Shown: piece after piece, positions 1-10,899 of the stretch
Position numbering within the stretch: position 1 is the stretch's first letter
How the letters are laid out: the number at the start of each line of letters is the position of its first letter
NCBI RefSeq assembly: GCF_016097555.1
Contig: NC_054701.1
Span: 65,645,357-65,709,356, forward strand
DNA length: 64,000 bases
Origin: Gigantopelta aegis
Lineage: Eukaryota > Mollusca > Gastropoda > Neomphalida > Peltospiridae
Direction: 5' to 3'
The notes under the pieces: generated by a model
What the model was told of the DNA's origin: nothing
The model's database searches: none
Seen by the model: only the letters and a program-made list of their open reading frames with translations
Translations under genes and position numbers: made by a program

Positions 1-200
1 TAAGTCGTTTCCAAAAGTTTACTTCAGTGTTAAAAGTGCCTAATGGAAAGACAATTTTTAAAAGTTTTTTTGTTGTTTTTTTATGCGAAGATAAATACCA
101 TCTGCTCATTTAGTGTGCACAAGTCATTTATCTCTGTACATTTAATGTGCAGAATGCATTTGTCTTCACATCACCCAACCCCATATATGTTGTATTCGCA

Positions 201-256
201 AACAAAGTTTGTTTTGTTTAACGACACCACTGGAGCACATTGATTAATGCTATATT
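201..256 (-). mobile_element. SINE 3'-tail fragment (alpha tail)
   Basis: This short piece reads on the minus strand as the 3' tail found on many SINEs in this window: a GTGTCGTTAAACAAAACAAA core preceded by a stretch about a CTCTAGTG-type motif. The body and tRNA-like head are missing, so it is a 5'-truncated insertion. Confidence 0.7.
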
Positions 257-286
257 CGCAAACACCACATTATACATCGAGTGTTT

Positions 287-655
287 GTTAAAGGCGCAAA
301 CCCCAGTTTCAGCCCATGAAAATAGACACAACGTTTAGTTAACCAACAACACATTTGAATAAGGTTAATAGAGAGAAGCTAAAGTCTGTGATGTTTAAGT
401 TGGGAAATACCGTCCAAAAATAGATTAGAGCTTGTCTCGATAACAATTTATTCTCAGACGAACGTGCGTTTTTAGAATTATGAAAAAATGCATTTTAGAG
501 TATTACCAAACCCTGGATGACCAGAAACACTTCAGGTGAACGAAAATTAATATTGTAAATAATAAAATGTGAGTATTTATAATTTAAATGATCGAAAACG
601 GCTTTAATAGTGAAAAATACGTTGTAGTGTTTAGAACCTTAAGTCTGTCACTCTA
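287..655. mobile_element. Decayed MITE, relative of the TTAA element at 53,012-53,835
   Basis: The right two thirds (about 420-650) align by eye to 53,570-53,820, sharing the words GCTTGTCTC/CCTTGTCTG, ATGCATTTT and CACTTCAGGTGAA in the same order. The left edge TTAAAGGCGCA resembles the TTAAAGCCGCA edge of that element. The right terminal repeat is not clear, so the copy is worn or truncated. Confidence 0.5.
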
Positions 656-1265
656 AGTACATTATCTTAGTGGCATTCTGCAAAGACAGCTAAACAAGGT
701 TCAAATCCATCACATCCAAGGTCTCTACAAGAGATGTTCTTAAAATCCAAGACAAAGCCAGGGTCACTTTTTGTACATAGGATGTAACATCTTCAAGTAA
801 GAGTTACATGCAAGTAAGAGTTACATGCAGACCAGGGCCCCGTTACACAAAGCGATCCTAGCGCTAAGATCACTGTAACTGTATAACTACTGTATGCACT
901 TAAGGTGATCTTAGTACTACGATCGTTTCGTGGAACGTGGCCGAAGCCCGTAGGAACAGCGTGTGTGCGTCTGTGTGTGTGTGTGTGTGTGTGTGGGGGG
1001 GGGGGGGGTTGCTGTGCCCCCACTCCCATGAATGAAAATGTACCATTGTTTTCTATTCAGTATAAATACAGATAAAAAAATATGGCTTGTGTCCTCCCCA
1101 TTATAGACCGTGTCCCTCCACTTTAGATATCGTCCCTACGGGCTTGCAGATCCACATACAAAACATCAATAATCAAGTTTTAATCTCACAAGATATCGAC
1201 ATTGATAGAGCGTGACCTTTAGGTCTGCTACTCGTCCTGTATTGGCAATAACTATTGAAATATTA
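640..1265 (-). mobile_element. Old LINE fragment (reverse transcriptase thumb region)
   Basis: Two blocks (about 640-835 and 1140-1265) match, with many changes, 7,905-8,215 of the LINE further along. They lie in the same order and strand and correspond to the region after the RT active site. About 300 bp of unrelated sequence (836-1140) separates the blocks, so a later insertion split this old copy. Confidence 0.65.
838..941. repeat. Short palindromic MITE-like insertion
   Basis: The ends are inverted copies of each other: GGCCCCGTTACACAAAGCGA on the left and TCGTTTCGTGGAACGTGGCC on the right, with inner TGATCTTAG/CTAAGATCA matches. It sits inside the old LINE fragment and is followed by a (GT)n and poly-G run at 961-1008. 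Confidence 0.5.
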
Positions 1266-1454
1266 AGTTGACTCCTCAAACATCCATACAATCTGTCTGG
1301 AATTGGATCCAAACACTCAAATAACACTATTCATCATTTGTGACATAATCAATATATTGGTAAATATTTTTTCACACTAAAAGGTCTGTTGATTCTGTTA
1401 AAAGAACTGACTGGCAGTGTCAGATATATTCGGTTATTTTTACTTTTTCATCGT

Positions 1455-1900
1455 TTAATCAGGTTTTGACAAATCCACTAACCCTCGATACCGACAAGTT
1501 AATTTTTGGTCTGGGCTAGTAAACATTATCAACTCTATTGTTAAACCGGCCTCGGTGGCGCAGTGGTTAAGCCATCGGACTATAGGCTGGTAGGTACAGA
1601 GTTTGCAGCCCGGTACCGGCTCCCACTCAGAGCGAGTTCTTAAGGGCTCAGTGGGTAGGTGTATGGCCACTACACCCTCTTCTCTCTCACCAACCACTAA
1701 CCAACTAACAACTAACCCACTGTCCTGGATAGATAGCCCAGATAGCTGACGTGTGTGCCCAGGACAGCGTGCTTGAACCTTAATTGAATATAAGCACGAA
1801 AATAAGTTGAAATGAAATTTATTGCTATCATACATAAGGCACGAGCCAAAGCTTCTGTGAGGATTAGTAACTTTCTCAACCACTTGTCGAACTCTGTAAA
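1455..1900. mobile_element. MITE relic of the 'CTAG' family, split by a SINE
   Basis: The flanks of the SINE at 1547 (GGTCTGGGCTAGTAAACATT on the left, GGCACGAGCCAAAGCTTCT on the right) match the element at 30,425-30,850 in the same order. It is therefore the same dispersed family carrying an independent SINE insertion. Confidence 0.5.
1547..1822 (+). mobile_element. tRNA-headed SINE, 'CCGGCCTCGG' head
   Basis: The head begins ACCGGCCTCGGTGGCGCAG and carries an A-box-like TGGCGCAGTGGTTAAG. Here the second box is the weak GTTTGCAGCCC. The copy runs to a TTGAATATAAGCACGAAAAT tail. Related copies lie at 3,066 and, with a different tail, at 4,690 and 5,169. Pol III transcription is inferred from the box-like motifs. 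Confidence 0.75.
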
Positions 1901-1965
1901 TTACACAACACTAATGTTGGCTTAAATTAAAGTAATATTGGAAGATCTTTAACCAAAAGCAAAAC

Positions 1966-2270
1966 ATGTGTTTGTTTTGTTTAACGACACCATTAGAGCA
2001 CATTGATTTATTAATCATCGGTTATTGGATGTCAGATATTTTGGTAATTTTGACCTGTAGTCTTAGAGAGGAAACCCGCTACATATATATTTTTTTTGTA
2101 GTAGCAAGTGATCTTTTATATGCACTCTCCCACAGACAGGATAGCATAGCATACCGGTATACCACGGCTTCTGAAATACCAGTCGTGGTGCACTGGCTGG
2201 AACGAGAAATGGCTCAATGGGCCCACGACAGGGATCGATTCTATTTACCGACCGCACATCAGGACACGTC
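1966..2270 (-). mobile_element. tRNA-headed SINE, alpha tail
   Basis: The minus strand runs from a degraded head near 2,260 (GATCGATTC-type B box) through the common SINE body to the alpha tail ending GTTTAACGACACC (plus-strand reading) at 1,975. A C-rich and A-rich low-complexity run follows the head side at 2,275-2,330. Confidence 0.75.
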
Positions 2271-2504
2271 CCGCCACCCCCACCCCCACCCCCCCCCCAA
2301 AAAAAACAAAAACAACAAACCCCACCACCACCACCAAAACATGACACAGCGCCAAGACTAATGAACATACTGTAGTCACATTAAAGCTGCAGTCCCTAGA
2401 ATATATTTTTTATTACAGAAGCGTGAGTTGGAAAGGAATATCATTCTGCGTGTCGATTCTTCGGCACATTGTTTCGTTAGCGCCTGTAAGGACATGATTT
2501 GGCA

Positions 2505-2650
2505 GGACTGAGGTGCTTGGGTCGTATGATCGAACCTCCTCGGCGGACCCATTGTGTTTTCCTCGGCCCACGGCTGGTATAACAAAGGCCGTGGTATGTG
2601 CTGTCCTCTCTGTGGGAAAGTGCATATAAAATATCCTTTCCTGCTAACTG
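2505..2650 (+). mobile_element. SINE fragment with a third head type
   Basis: The head piece GAGGTGCTTGGGTCG, followed by GATCGAACC, resembles the heads at 15,040 and 57,440 (minus strand). The common body ACGGCTGGTATAACAAAGGC follows. The copy stops where the inverted SINE at 2,655 begins. Confidence 0.6.
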
Positions 2651-2654
2651 AAGG

Positions 2655-2985
2655 AAGGAAGGAAATGTTTTATTTAACGACGCACTCAACACATTTTATT
2701 TACGGTTATATGGCGTCGGGCATACGGTTAAGGACCGCACATGTATTGGGGGGAGAAACCCGCTGTCGCCACTTCATGGGCTACTCTTTTCGATTGGCAG
2801 CAAAGGATCTTTTATATGCACCATCCCATAGACAGGATAGCACATACCACGGCCTATGATGTGCCAGTCGTGGTGCACTGGCTGGAGCGAGAAATAGCCC
2901 AATGGACCCACCGACGGGGATCGATCCAAAACCGACCGCGCATCCAGCGAGCGTTTTACCACTGGGCTACATGTACGTCTCGACC
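2655..2985 (-). mobile_element. tRNA-headed SINE, beta tail
   Basis: Read on the minus strand: head TAGCCCAGTGGTAAAACGCT with B-box-like GGATCGATCCC, the common body, then the beta tail ending GTGCGTCGTTAAATAAAACA and a (TTCC)n tail. This is a near full-length copy. Confidence 0.8.
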
Positions 2986-2993
2986 CTTCGTAT

Positions 2994-3066
2994 TAGAATA
3001 ACCAAATGTTTGACATCCAATAGCCGATGGTTAATTTATCATTGTTCTGTGATGTCGTTAAACAAC
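2994..3066 (+). mobile_element. SINE alpha-tail fragment
   Basis: Only the end of the body and the alpha tail are present, ending GATGTCGTTAAACAACC, where the next SINE starts at once. SINE poly-A-like tails often serve as targets for a following insertion. Confidence 0.65.
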
Positions 3067-3345
3067 CAAACCGGCCTCAGTGGCGTCGTGGTTAAGTCAT
3101 CGGACATAAGGCCGGTAGGTACAGGGTTCGCAGCCCGGTACCGGCTCTCACCCAGAGCGGGTTTTAACGACTCAGTGGGTAGGTGTACGGCCACTACAAA
3201 CTCTTTTCTCTCACTAACCACTAACAATTAACAACTAACCCACTGTTCTGGACAGACAGCCCAGTTAGTTTAGGTGTGTGCCCATGACAGCGTGCTTGGA
3301 TATAAACACGAAAATAAATGTAATGAATAAATGAATAAACAACCA
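3066..3345 (+). mobile_element. tRNA-headed SINE, 'CCGGCCTCGG' head
   Basis: Same head and tail family as 1,547-1,822, with a better B box (GGGTTCGCAGCCC). It ends in an ATGAATAAATGAATAAA-type simple tail, as expected of LINE-mobilised SINEs. Confidence 0.75.
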
Positions 3346-3373
3346 AATTAAATAAATAAATAAAATTCACAAA

Positions 3374-3585
3374 AAGTTTGTTTTGTTTAACGACACCACT
3401 AGAGAAGCACATTGATTTATTAATCATCGGCTACAGGATGTCAAACATTTGGTAATTTTGACATATAGTCTTAGAGAGGAAACCAGCTACATTTTTCCAT
3501 TAGTAGCAAGGGATCTTTTATATGCACCATCCCATCGACAGGATAGCACATACCACGGCCTTTGGCATACCAGTCGTGGTATTCT
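3374..3585 (-). mobile_element. 5'-truncated SINE, alpha tail
   Basis: On the minus strand this holds the common body and alpha tail but stops at the CCAGTCGTGGT segment, so the tRNA-like head is absent. Simple (ATT)n and CTTT-rich sequence follows at 3,620-3,680. Confidence 0.75.
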
Positions 3586-4402
3586 ACTGTATTTCAGATC
3601 ATTAGAAAAACTATTTTCTCTGACAAAATTATTATTATTATTATTTTCTTTCTTTTCTTTTTCATCATTACTATTTGTAATTAATTTATTATTGGAAACA
3701 AGCCTTTCCGCTCCATGTACAGTTGTTACAATATGATATAATATAATAATTCATCTTCAGCCAATCTATCAAATACATTGCCTGTTTTTCTACTCAATTG
3801 GTAAAGTGACTGAAATATTTACGCAATTTGTAAATTGCTCGAATGAATTAGTCACTTTACAAATTGCCTGAAAATTCCAGTCATTTTACAAATTGACTGA
3901 TTTTCGACATTGACAGTAACATATATAATGCATACTAACTAAGACTGCAGTCGCAGGAAAACGTTCTCAGTTCGATTCGCGAGTAGTTTATATTTACCCT
4001 CCCAGTTTTGACTGATTACATTAGTGTCGAAGTTCAACCTAAGGAACATTATAATTTACATTGCCGTAAATACGTCTACTCTAATTACTTTGACACGTTG
4101 GCTGTGGCAACTACATTTTGGAGGGTCTCTAAATATTGACATAGTAATTACTTTTAGACAGAAGGGGGGCTATTTAAAAATACATGTCAAACCCATACCA
4201 CGTTTAATGCACCGAAAGAAAACAGATCTGCTACCTGGTTGTCTAGTAAATATGATGTTCTAATTATAACATGTTGCGTGCTGGGGCATACCATGGAAAT
4301 TTAAAACGTACACATGTTTTTTTACAGACATAACATGAGACCGATACAGTTAAAGCTATCATTTCAGGAATATTTACTATAACACGGATAATAAAGAATA
4401 AA
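3586..4402. other. Intergenic, no gene seen
   Basis: AT-rich sequence with a short palindromic cluster at about 3,795-3,905, where variants of CACTTTACAAATTG recur in both orientations, probably a small MITE. No coding exon or RNA gene is supported. Confidence 0.5.
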
Positions 4403-4689
4403 ATATACTTAGCCAAAAATGTTTAGCAATTTGGTAAATGTGCTTAGATAAAAGAAAACTCGTGATACTGGATTTATTTGAGACATCATTTGTCAGTACA
4501 AGTAACAGGAGATTTTCAATACAAAATTAAATGTGTGACTGTCACGTCGTTAAATGGTGCTTGGAGGTCCATACACGAAAATCAGAAAATTGTCAGTAAC
4601 GTGGCTGAGCACATTGGGCATTGCATGTTGACAGCGGTACAACGTCCACTCATGTTTGTGACGAGACGGTAGATCTCTGGAATAGTGAT

Positions 4690-5085
4690 AGAAAGAAAGA
4701 AAGAAATGTTTTATTTAACGACGCACTCAACACATTTTATTTACGGTTATATGGTGTCAGACATATGGTTAAGGACCACATAGATTTTAAGAGGAAACCC
4801 GCTGTCGCCACTACATGGGCTACTCTTCCGATTAGCAGCAAGGGATCTTTTATTTGCGCTTCCCACAGGCAGGATAGCACAAACCATGGCCTTTGTTGAA
4901 TCAGTTATGGATCACTGGTCAGTGCAAGTGGTTTACACCTACCCACTGAGCCTTGCGGAGCACTCACTCAGGGTTTGGAGTCGGTATCTGGATTAAAAAT
5001 CCCATGCTTCGACTGGGATACGAACCCAGTACCTACCAGCCTGTAGACCGATGGCCTACCACGACGCCACCGAGGCCGGTAGGAA
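4690..5085 (-). mobile_element. SINE, 'CCGGCCTCGG' head with beta tail
   Basis: Full-length copy on the minus strand: head with GGTTCGTATCCC-type B box, middle part with GAGTGAGTGCTCCGCAAGG, shared body and beta tail. A clear target-site duplication, GGAATAGTGATAGAAA (16 bp), flanks it at 4,679 and about 5,082. This supports LINE-type target-primed insertion. Confidence 0.85.
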
Positions 5086-5168
5086 TAGTGATAGAAATCA
5101 ATTCATGACTTAAAACATGTTTAACATCGTGGACGTTGTGAATATGCGCGTGGTCCTCTTGCACCCTA

Positions 5169-5552
5169 ACCGGCCTCGGTGGCGTCGTGGTTAGGCCATT
5201 GGTCAACAGGCTGGTAGGTACTGGGTTCGGATCCCAGTCGAGGCATGGGATTTTTAAGCCAGATACCGACTCCAAACCCTGAGTGAGTGCTCCGCAAGGC
5301 TCAATGGGTAGGTGTAAAACCACTTGCACCGACCAGTGATCCATAACTGGTTCAACAAAGGTCATGGTTTGTGCTATCCTGCCTGTGGGAAGCGTAAATA
5401 AAAGATCCCTTGCTGCTAATCGGAAAGAGTAGCCCATGAAGTGGCGACAGCGGGTTTCCTCTCAAAATCTGTGTGGTCCGTAACCATATGTCTGACGCCA
5501 TATAACCGTAAATAAAATGTGTTGAGTGCGTCGTTAAATAAAACATTTCTAT
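5169..5552 (+). mobile_element. SINE, 'CCGGCCTCGG' head with beta tail
   Basis: Same structure as the previous SINE but on the plus strand: GGCGTCGTGGTTAGGCCAT A-box region, GGGTTCGGATCCC B box, the shared body (GTAAATAAAAGATCCCTTGC) and the tail CGTCGTTAAATAAAACATTT. Confidence 0.85.
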
Positions 5553-5586
5553 CTATCAATATTGTTCCTCTGAAGAAGTTCAGTCG

Positions 5587-5800
5587 TTAATCTAGCTGAA
5601 TGCTGGCGTAGATTGTCCTGTTGAAACAAAGTGCCTGGATGCTGCTGCATGAACGGAATGACAACTCGTGTGATGATTTCGTCATTCTGTAATGCTGAGC
5701 ATTCAGATTCGCATAAATAGTGAAAATTGGGTTGTTTTGCCCGATGTCATGAATTCCTGCCCACACCAAGACGCTCCCGCCATCCTATCAGTCACGTTCA
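5587..5800 (-). pseudogene. Tc1/mariner transposase fragment
   Basis: The minus strand encodes pieces that fit the middle of a Tc1 transposase: VWAGIHDIGQNNPIFTI then ANLNAQHYR, and in the next frame VIPFMQQHPGTLFQQD, the block holding the second catalytic Asp (QQDN in the family). A frameshift separates the two blocks. N- and C-terminal parts are not recognisable, so this is dead. Confidence 0.7.
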
Positions 5801-6072
5801 GTGCATGAAGCGACCGTGTACCACTGTCAATGCCTAATGTATTCAGAAACGTTACTGATTTTTTTCTTCAGATTTTCGTGTATAAACCCCCAAGCACCAT
5901 TTAACGATGTGACAGTTACACATTTGATTTTGTATTGAAAACCTCCTGTTACTTATACTGACAAAAGATACTTCAATGAAATTCAGTATCCGATTTGTTT
6001 TGTAAGTTACGAATTTTCTTTTATTTAAGCACATTTACCAAATTGCTAAACTTTGTTTTGGCTAAGTATATG

Positions 6073-6508
6073 TTAAATAACGGCAAAGGGGAGGTTGCGT
6101 CTTTAATATCCACCCGCGGGACGTGACTAAACATTTAAATACAACTATTTTGGAAACATATGTTTATCTTCCCCACCTCCACACACCCCATTTCAAGAAT
6201 TTGTTAATCAATTAATCGGTCTGTTCATGATGTGCTTTATTTTTCTTTCGTTTACACTGTCGTAAACCTAAGACATAAAAACAGTTCCATAGTGTTTTAT
6301 TTATACCAGGTTTACCATATTGTTATGATAAAACCTTTACAAATGACAATACTTTAACGTGTTTTTTTGTTTTGATTTGTTTGGTGGGTTGTTTTGTGGT
6401 TTTGTGGTTGTTGTTTGTTTTTGTTTTTTTTGGTTGTTTTTTTTTTGTTGTTGTTTTTTTGGCTGTTTTTTTTTTTTTGGGGGGGGGGGGGCAGGATTTG
6501 GGGTTTTA

Positions 6509-6539
<31 letters not shown>

Positions 6540-6659
6540 CAACTCCTACAGGTTCTGTCTTGTACAATACTGACAATATATAATTTATTCCAGTATTTAA
6601 TTTTGTTTCACATTATTTGCTCGTGCTAAATATTCCCCATCGTTATTTATAAGTTCTGT
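6073..6659. other. Intergenic low-complexity stretch
   Basis: No gene seen. 6,360-6,540 is a T/G-rich run on the plus strand with a poly-G tract near 6,480 and a (GTT)n microsatellite at 6,508-6,538. The open frames across it are composition artefacts. Confidence 0.6.
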
Positions 6660-6875
6660 AATGAATGAATGAATGAATGAATGAATGTTTAACGACACCC
6701 CAGCACGAAAAATACATCGGCTATTGGGTATCAAACTACCGTAAATACAAAAATAATATGATGATCAACATCAATATAAAAATTCAACAATTAAATTAAA
6801 ACACAGTGTAAAGAACTGTGAAAAAATACAAAAATCTCAGATATATACAATTACAATTTAGAGTAAAAGTCAGTA

Positions 6876-9800
6876 TCATTTAGAAACTGTAATATAAGTT
6901 CTCGATGGAATCGAAATGATTCCATCACATTTCTTTGACCAAATATAGCTTTTCAAGTTTTTTTTAAGATGATTCCACTCCATCAAAATGTGACGTACCG
7001 TCAGAGTACACTGACAGTGCTCACACTGAAGTGGAGGATCCTTCTTCAAGATAAATGAATGTGTCAAGTATGTATGACCGATGCAAGCACGACACAAGAC
7101 TATTTCATCCTTCCTGCACTATCTGTAGGAGGACTGCCACTCTCCCAAGATCGGTTTAATAGCATGAAGCTTGTTCGCAACTGCATCGTCCTAATCATGT
7201 TGCCAAGTCGAAAAGATAAATTGATTGATACCGTACTATATTTAAAATCAGTATAAGGCACACCAACCCTGGCATGAGGCAAATCCAAAGCAGACCTGGC
7301 AGCTGAATCTGCCTTTTCATTGCCCCTGATGTCAACATCGCTGGGCATCCAACCAAATACAATGTCTTTATTGACAACGGATACAAGACACACTTTCGTA
7401 TCACCATCCCAATTAAAGGATGGTCCAGCTTCATGTTTCGTAAAGCTTGGAGACACGAAAGTGAGTCGGTAAAGATAATAAATTTGGATGCAATCGAATC
7501 ATTGATTTTTTCTAAGGCTTTAATGACTGCCCAAACTTCAGCACTAACGATTCATGCCAAGTCAGGCAGTCTCATGGAAAGTATTGTGTCTGATGGAAAA
7601 ACCGTAGCACAAGCCATAGAATTCCCATCCGTGATCCGTCTGTATACACAGGAATGTAATCACGGTACTTGTCTTAAATTTCCATTTCTTCAGATGCGCA
7701 AGATCAAATACAATTTTAGGTGGTGTAATACACCAAGGTGGTAAAACAAAATATGAAGGAGTTTCCAAAGTGTCAGTTAAATCAACGTTGGAAAGCGACG
7801 AAAAACGCTGAATGCGAAGACCAAATGTACGAATAACATTTGGCCTTGCATCAAACAACTTCATATATTTGTTATCAAACACCGCATTATGTGTAGGATA
7901 TTCGGTAATGATTTAATCTTGGTGGCATACTGCAGAGAAAGCATGGCATATCTAGCACCCAAACAAGGTTCATGTGCATCAACGTACAAGCTCTCTACAG
8001 GAGATGTTCTAAATGCACCAAGACAAAGCCTAAGTCCCTGGTTATGTATAGGATCTAGCATCTGCAAGTAAGACTTGCGTGCAGACCCATACACAATACA
8101 TCCATAATTAACTTTTGACCTCACCAGAGATCTATACAGACGGAGTATAACCTTGCGGTCTGCTCCGCATTCCGTATTACCAATCACTTTTAAAATATTG
8201 AGAGCTTTTAAACCCTTCTTTTTAACATATTTAAGATGAGGCACAAAGAATAGCTTCCTATCAAATATAACTCCCAGAAATTTAATCTCCTCCACAACTG
8301 GACTCGGATTTTTGTCCAAAAACAACTGTGGATTTAAGTGGAGATGGGGCGGGACGTAACCCAGTCGTAAAGCGCTCGCTTGATGCGCGGTCGGTTTTGG
8401 GCTATTTCTCGTTCCAGCCAGTGCACCACAACTGGTATATCAAAGGCCGTAGTATGTACTATCCTGTCTGTGGGATGATGCATATAAAAGATCCCTTGCT
8501 ACTAATGAATAAAATGTAGCGAGTTTCCTCTCTATGGCTGTCAAAATTGACCAAATGTTTGACATCCAATAGCCAATGATTAATAAATCAATGTGTTCTA
8601 GTGGTGTCGTTAAACAAAAAAGTGGAAACCTCTTTTTTTGCAGATATGCTTTTGAGAATCTAAAGCCATTATCAGTTGCCCATTGATGAAGTTTATTCAA
8701 ACAAAGCTGCAACTTACGTTCAATGATACCTATATTGGAAGATCTATAGCAAATCCGAAAATCATCGACATATAACGAGCAATCCACACCAGGTGTTAAA
8801 CACTGGGTGATGCTGTTAATGTTCACAGAAAATAAAGTTACAGACAGGATACTACCTTGAGGCACACCCATCTCCTGTGGGTGAATGTCGGAAAACGTCG
8901 ACCCCACCCGAACTTTAAAAGATCTATCTTTTAAAAATTGAGAAATAAAAAAAGGAAGTCGACGTCTGAGCCCTATGTTATGGAAGTCGTTTAAAATTCC
9001 ATACTTCCACGTTATATCGTAAGCTTTCTCCAAATAAAAAAACACTGAAACCAAGTGCTGATTATGGATGTAAGCCTCCCTACAAAACGTTTCAACACGA
9101 TGATCAACCGTACTACGTCTAGATCTCTGAACCCACATTGCACGTTAGTAAGCAATTTGTGAGATTCAAGATACAAGACCAGTCGACGATAGATCATTCA
9201 TTCCATGGTTTTATAATTGCAACTTGTCAAAGCGATATGGCGATAACTAGTAGGTCTTGTTGGATCCTTACCAGGCTTGGGAATATGAATAATAATTGCT
9301 TTCCTCAAATCAGAAGGAAAGTCACCAGAAATCCAGATGTTATTAAACATATGCAAAAGAATCATCAACGATGATTCAGGTAAATGTTTCAATAACTGAT
9401 AATGTATTTAATCTGGTCCTACTGAAGTATCATGGGCTCTACGAAGAGCATCCTGCAATTCTTCCATAGAGAAATGCCTTTTGTATACTTCAGCATTTTC
9501 GGATGTAGTTATGATAGATGTAAAAGCATCTGTACTGAAAGCAGAAGATGAATTATGAGAAACATTTGTCTGCCAATGCATTGGCAATGTAATGATGAGA
9601 CGTAACATCCATATCACTGACAGACAAATGATGAACTGTATTACTGGATTCTTTACCTTTGATTTTACGGATCCAATTTCAGATAGATTTCACTGATGTT
9701 TGTGATTCAATTTGGAGACAAAAGTTCTCCAAGATATTTTCTTACTCTGTCTGATCTCTCTGCGAGACTTAGCCCTAGCGATATGAAATGCATCCAGGTT

Positions 9801-10690
9801 ATCCGCTGTAGATTCACATTTGAACCGCTCAAGCAACATGTTTCGCTCTTTGAATGCATCCTCGCACGTATCATTAAATCATGGTTTATTGAAACGCTTT
9901 GATACTGCCGAAGTCTTAGGAATAGTTTTCTCTGCAATGTCCTTCAAGATGGAAGTGAACAAAGACATGGGATCAGCAGTATCAGTGATGGCAAACTGTT
10001 GCAGTTGAGTGCTGCATCGATGCTGAAACTGACCCCAATTTGCCTTCGCCAATTTCCACCTTTGAAACTTTTCAAGTGATGGAGATCCATCATTCTCCAA
10101 AATAATTAGAAAGTGGTCACTACCACAAGGGTCTGGACCAACTTTCCAGGAGACATCAACAAAAAATGAAGGACTACAAAGGGTTAAATGCATAGAAGTA
10201 AAAGAACCACTTCTAATAATTATTGTTTTCTTTTAATATTGTCATCCTCACATCCCCACAAAGTGTGGTGACCATTACAATCTCCCAGAATAATAAAGGG
10301 AGTAGGGAGCTGGTTAATAAGATCCTGGAGATCCCAGGGATTAAAATTAAAATGGTTTCGATGAGGTAAATAAACTTAACATAAAGTAATAGTTTTATGA
10401 GCCGTGATTTTTATAGCCACAGTTTGTAAATTCGTAGTTAATGTTACTATACTCCGAGGAATGTTTTCATTAACAAGAATGGAAACACCCCCAGATGAGA
10501 TGCTCTATTTTCAGTTTCCTGACAGAGGAGAAATCCTCTCATTGTAATATGATCAGTGGCCTTTAAGAAACTGTCTTGAAGACACACTGCAAAAGGATTA
10601 TGTTTATGAATTAAAAGACTTAATTCATCAAAATTGGGCCGAAGCCCGCGGCAGTTCCACTGAATGACTGAATTAGTCATTAGGAGGAAG
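6876..10690 (-). pseudogene. LINE ORF2: endonuclease - RT - RNase H
   Basis: Recognisable blocks in minus-strand order: endonuclease start with VIQWNCRGLR (10,680-10,447) and its GSDHF motif (about 10,110); RT block 1 with PKPGKDPTRPTSYRHIALTS (9,392-9,198); RT motif A in the form YLEKAYDITW, where the family usually has FDLEKAYDTTW, so the first Asp is lost; GVPQGSILS; the YVDD active-site box; thumb FLGVIFDRKL through VKVNYG-like text (8,325-7,861); RNase H with WMPSDVDIRGNEKAD (7,456-7,100), where WVPSHVGIRGNEKAD is usual; and a Cys/His end CEHCQCTLTVRHIL (7,097-6,876). At least seven frame breaks plus the SINE separate these blocks, so no functional protein is made. Confidence 0.85.
8345..8627 (+). 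mobile_element. SINE inserted into the LINE RT domain, alpha tail
   Basis: GGGGCGGGACGTAACCCAG head, common body and GGTGTCGTTAAACAAAA tail, flanked by AAGTGGA on both sides (about 8,337 and 8,620). It lies antisense to the LINE and splits the coding text between the YVDD block and the thumb. It is therefore younger than the LINE. Confidence 0.85.
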
Positions 10691-10899
10691 TATGGGAGTT
10701 ACTTTGAACTTTCCCTTTTGTTTTCAAGATGGTGCCTGTATTTGTGGAAAATTTATAGACATATCTTCCACCCCATCTTCATCATTAGTAAGAGTTGCTG
10801 GTTGGCATAGAACGCATTTCGATCTTCTTCATACGTCCAGAACATTTGTGTTTTTTTGTTTTTTTATGACTTTGCATCTTTGCTTGGCCGAGGTCCGTT

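Larger units (their letters stand above)
4403..6072. mobile_element. Palindromic Tc1/mariner relic with a SINE in each half
   Basis: Arms 4,403-4,656 and 5,802-6,072 are inverted copies of each other (for example TTTAGCAATTTGGTAAATG against its complement), roughly 85% alike by eye. Each half also carries a SINE of the same subtype in opposite orientation (4,690-5,085 minus, 5,169-5,552 plus), so the whole 1.67 kb forms a large imperfect palindrome. The right half continues into a Tc1 transposase fragment. It could be two inverted insertions of one element or an inverted duplication; the differing SINE flanks favour separate events. Confidence 0.6.

Noticed and set aside
6337-6629. Open frames rich in Asn, Pro, Cys or Phe
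   Set aside because: Pure composition of a T/G run and a (GTT)n microsatellite; no splice sites or family match.
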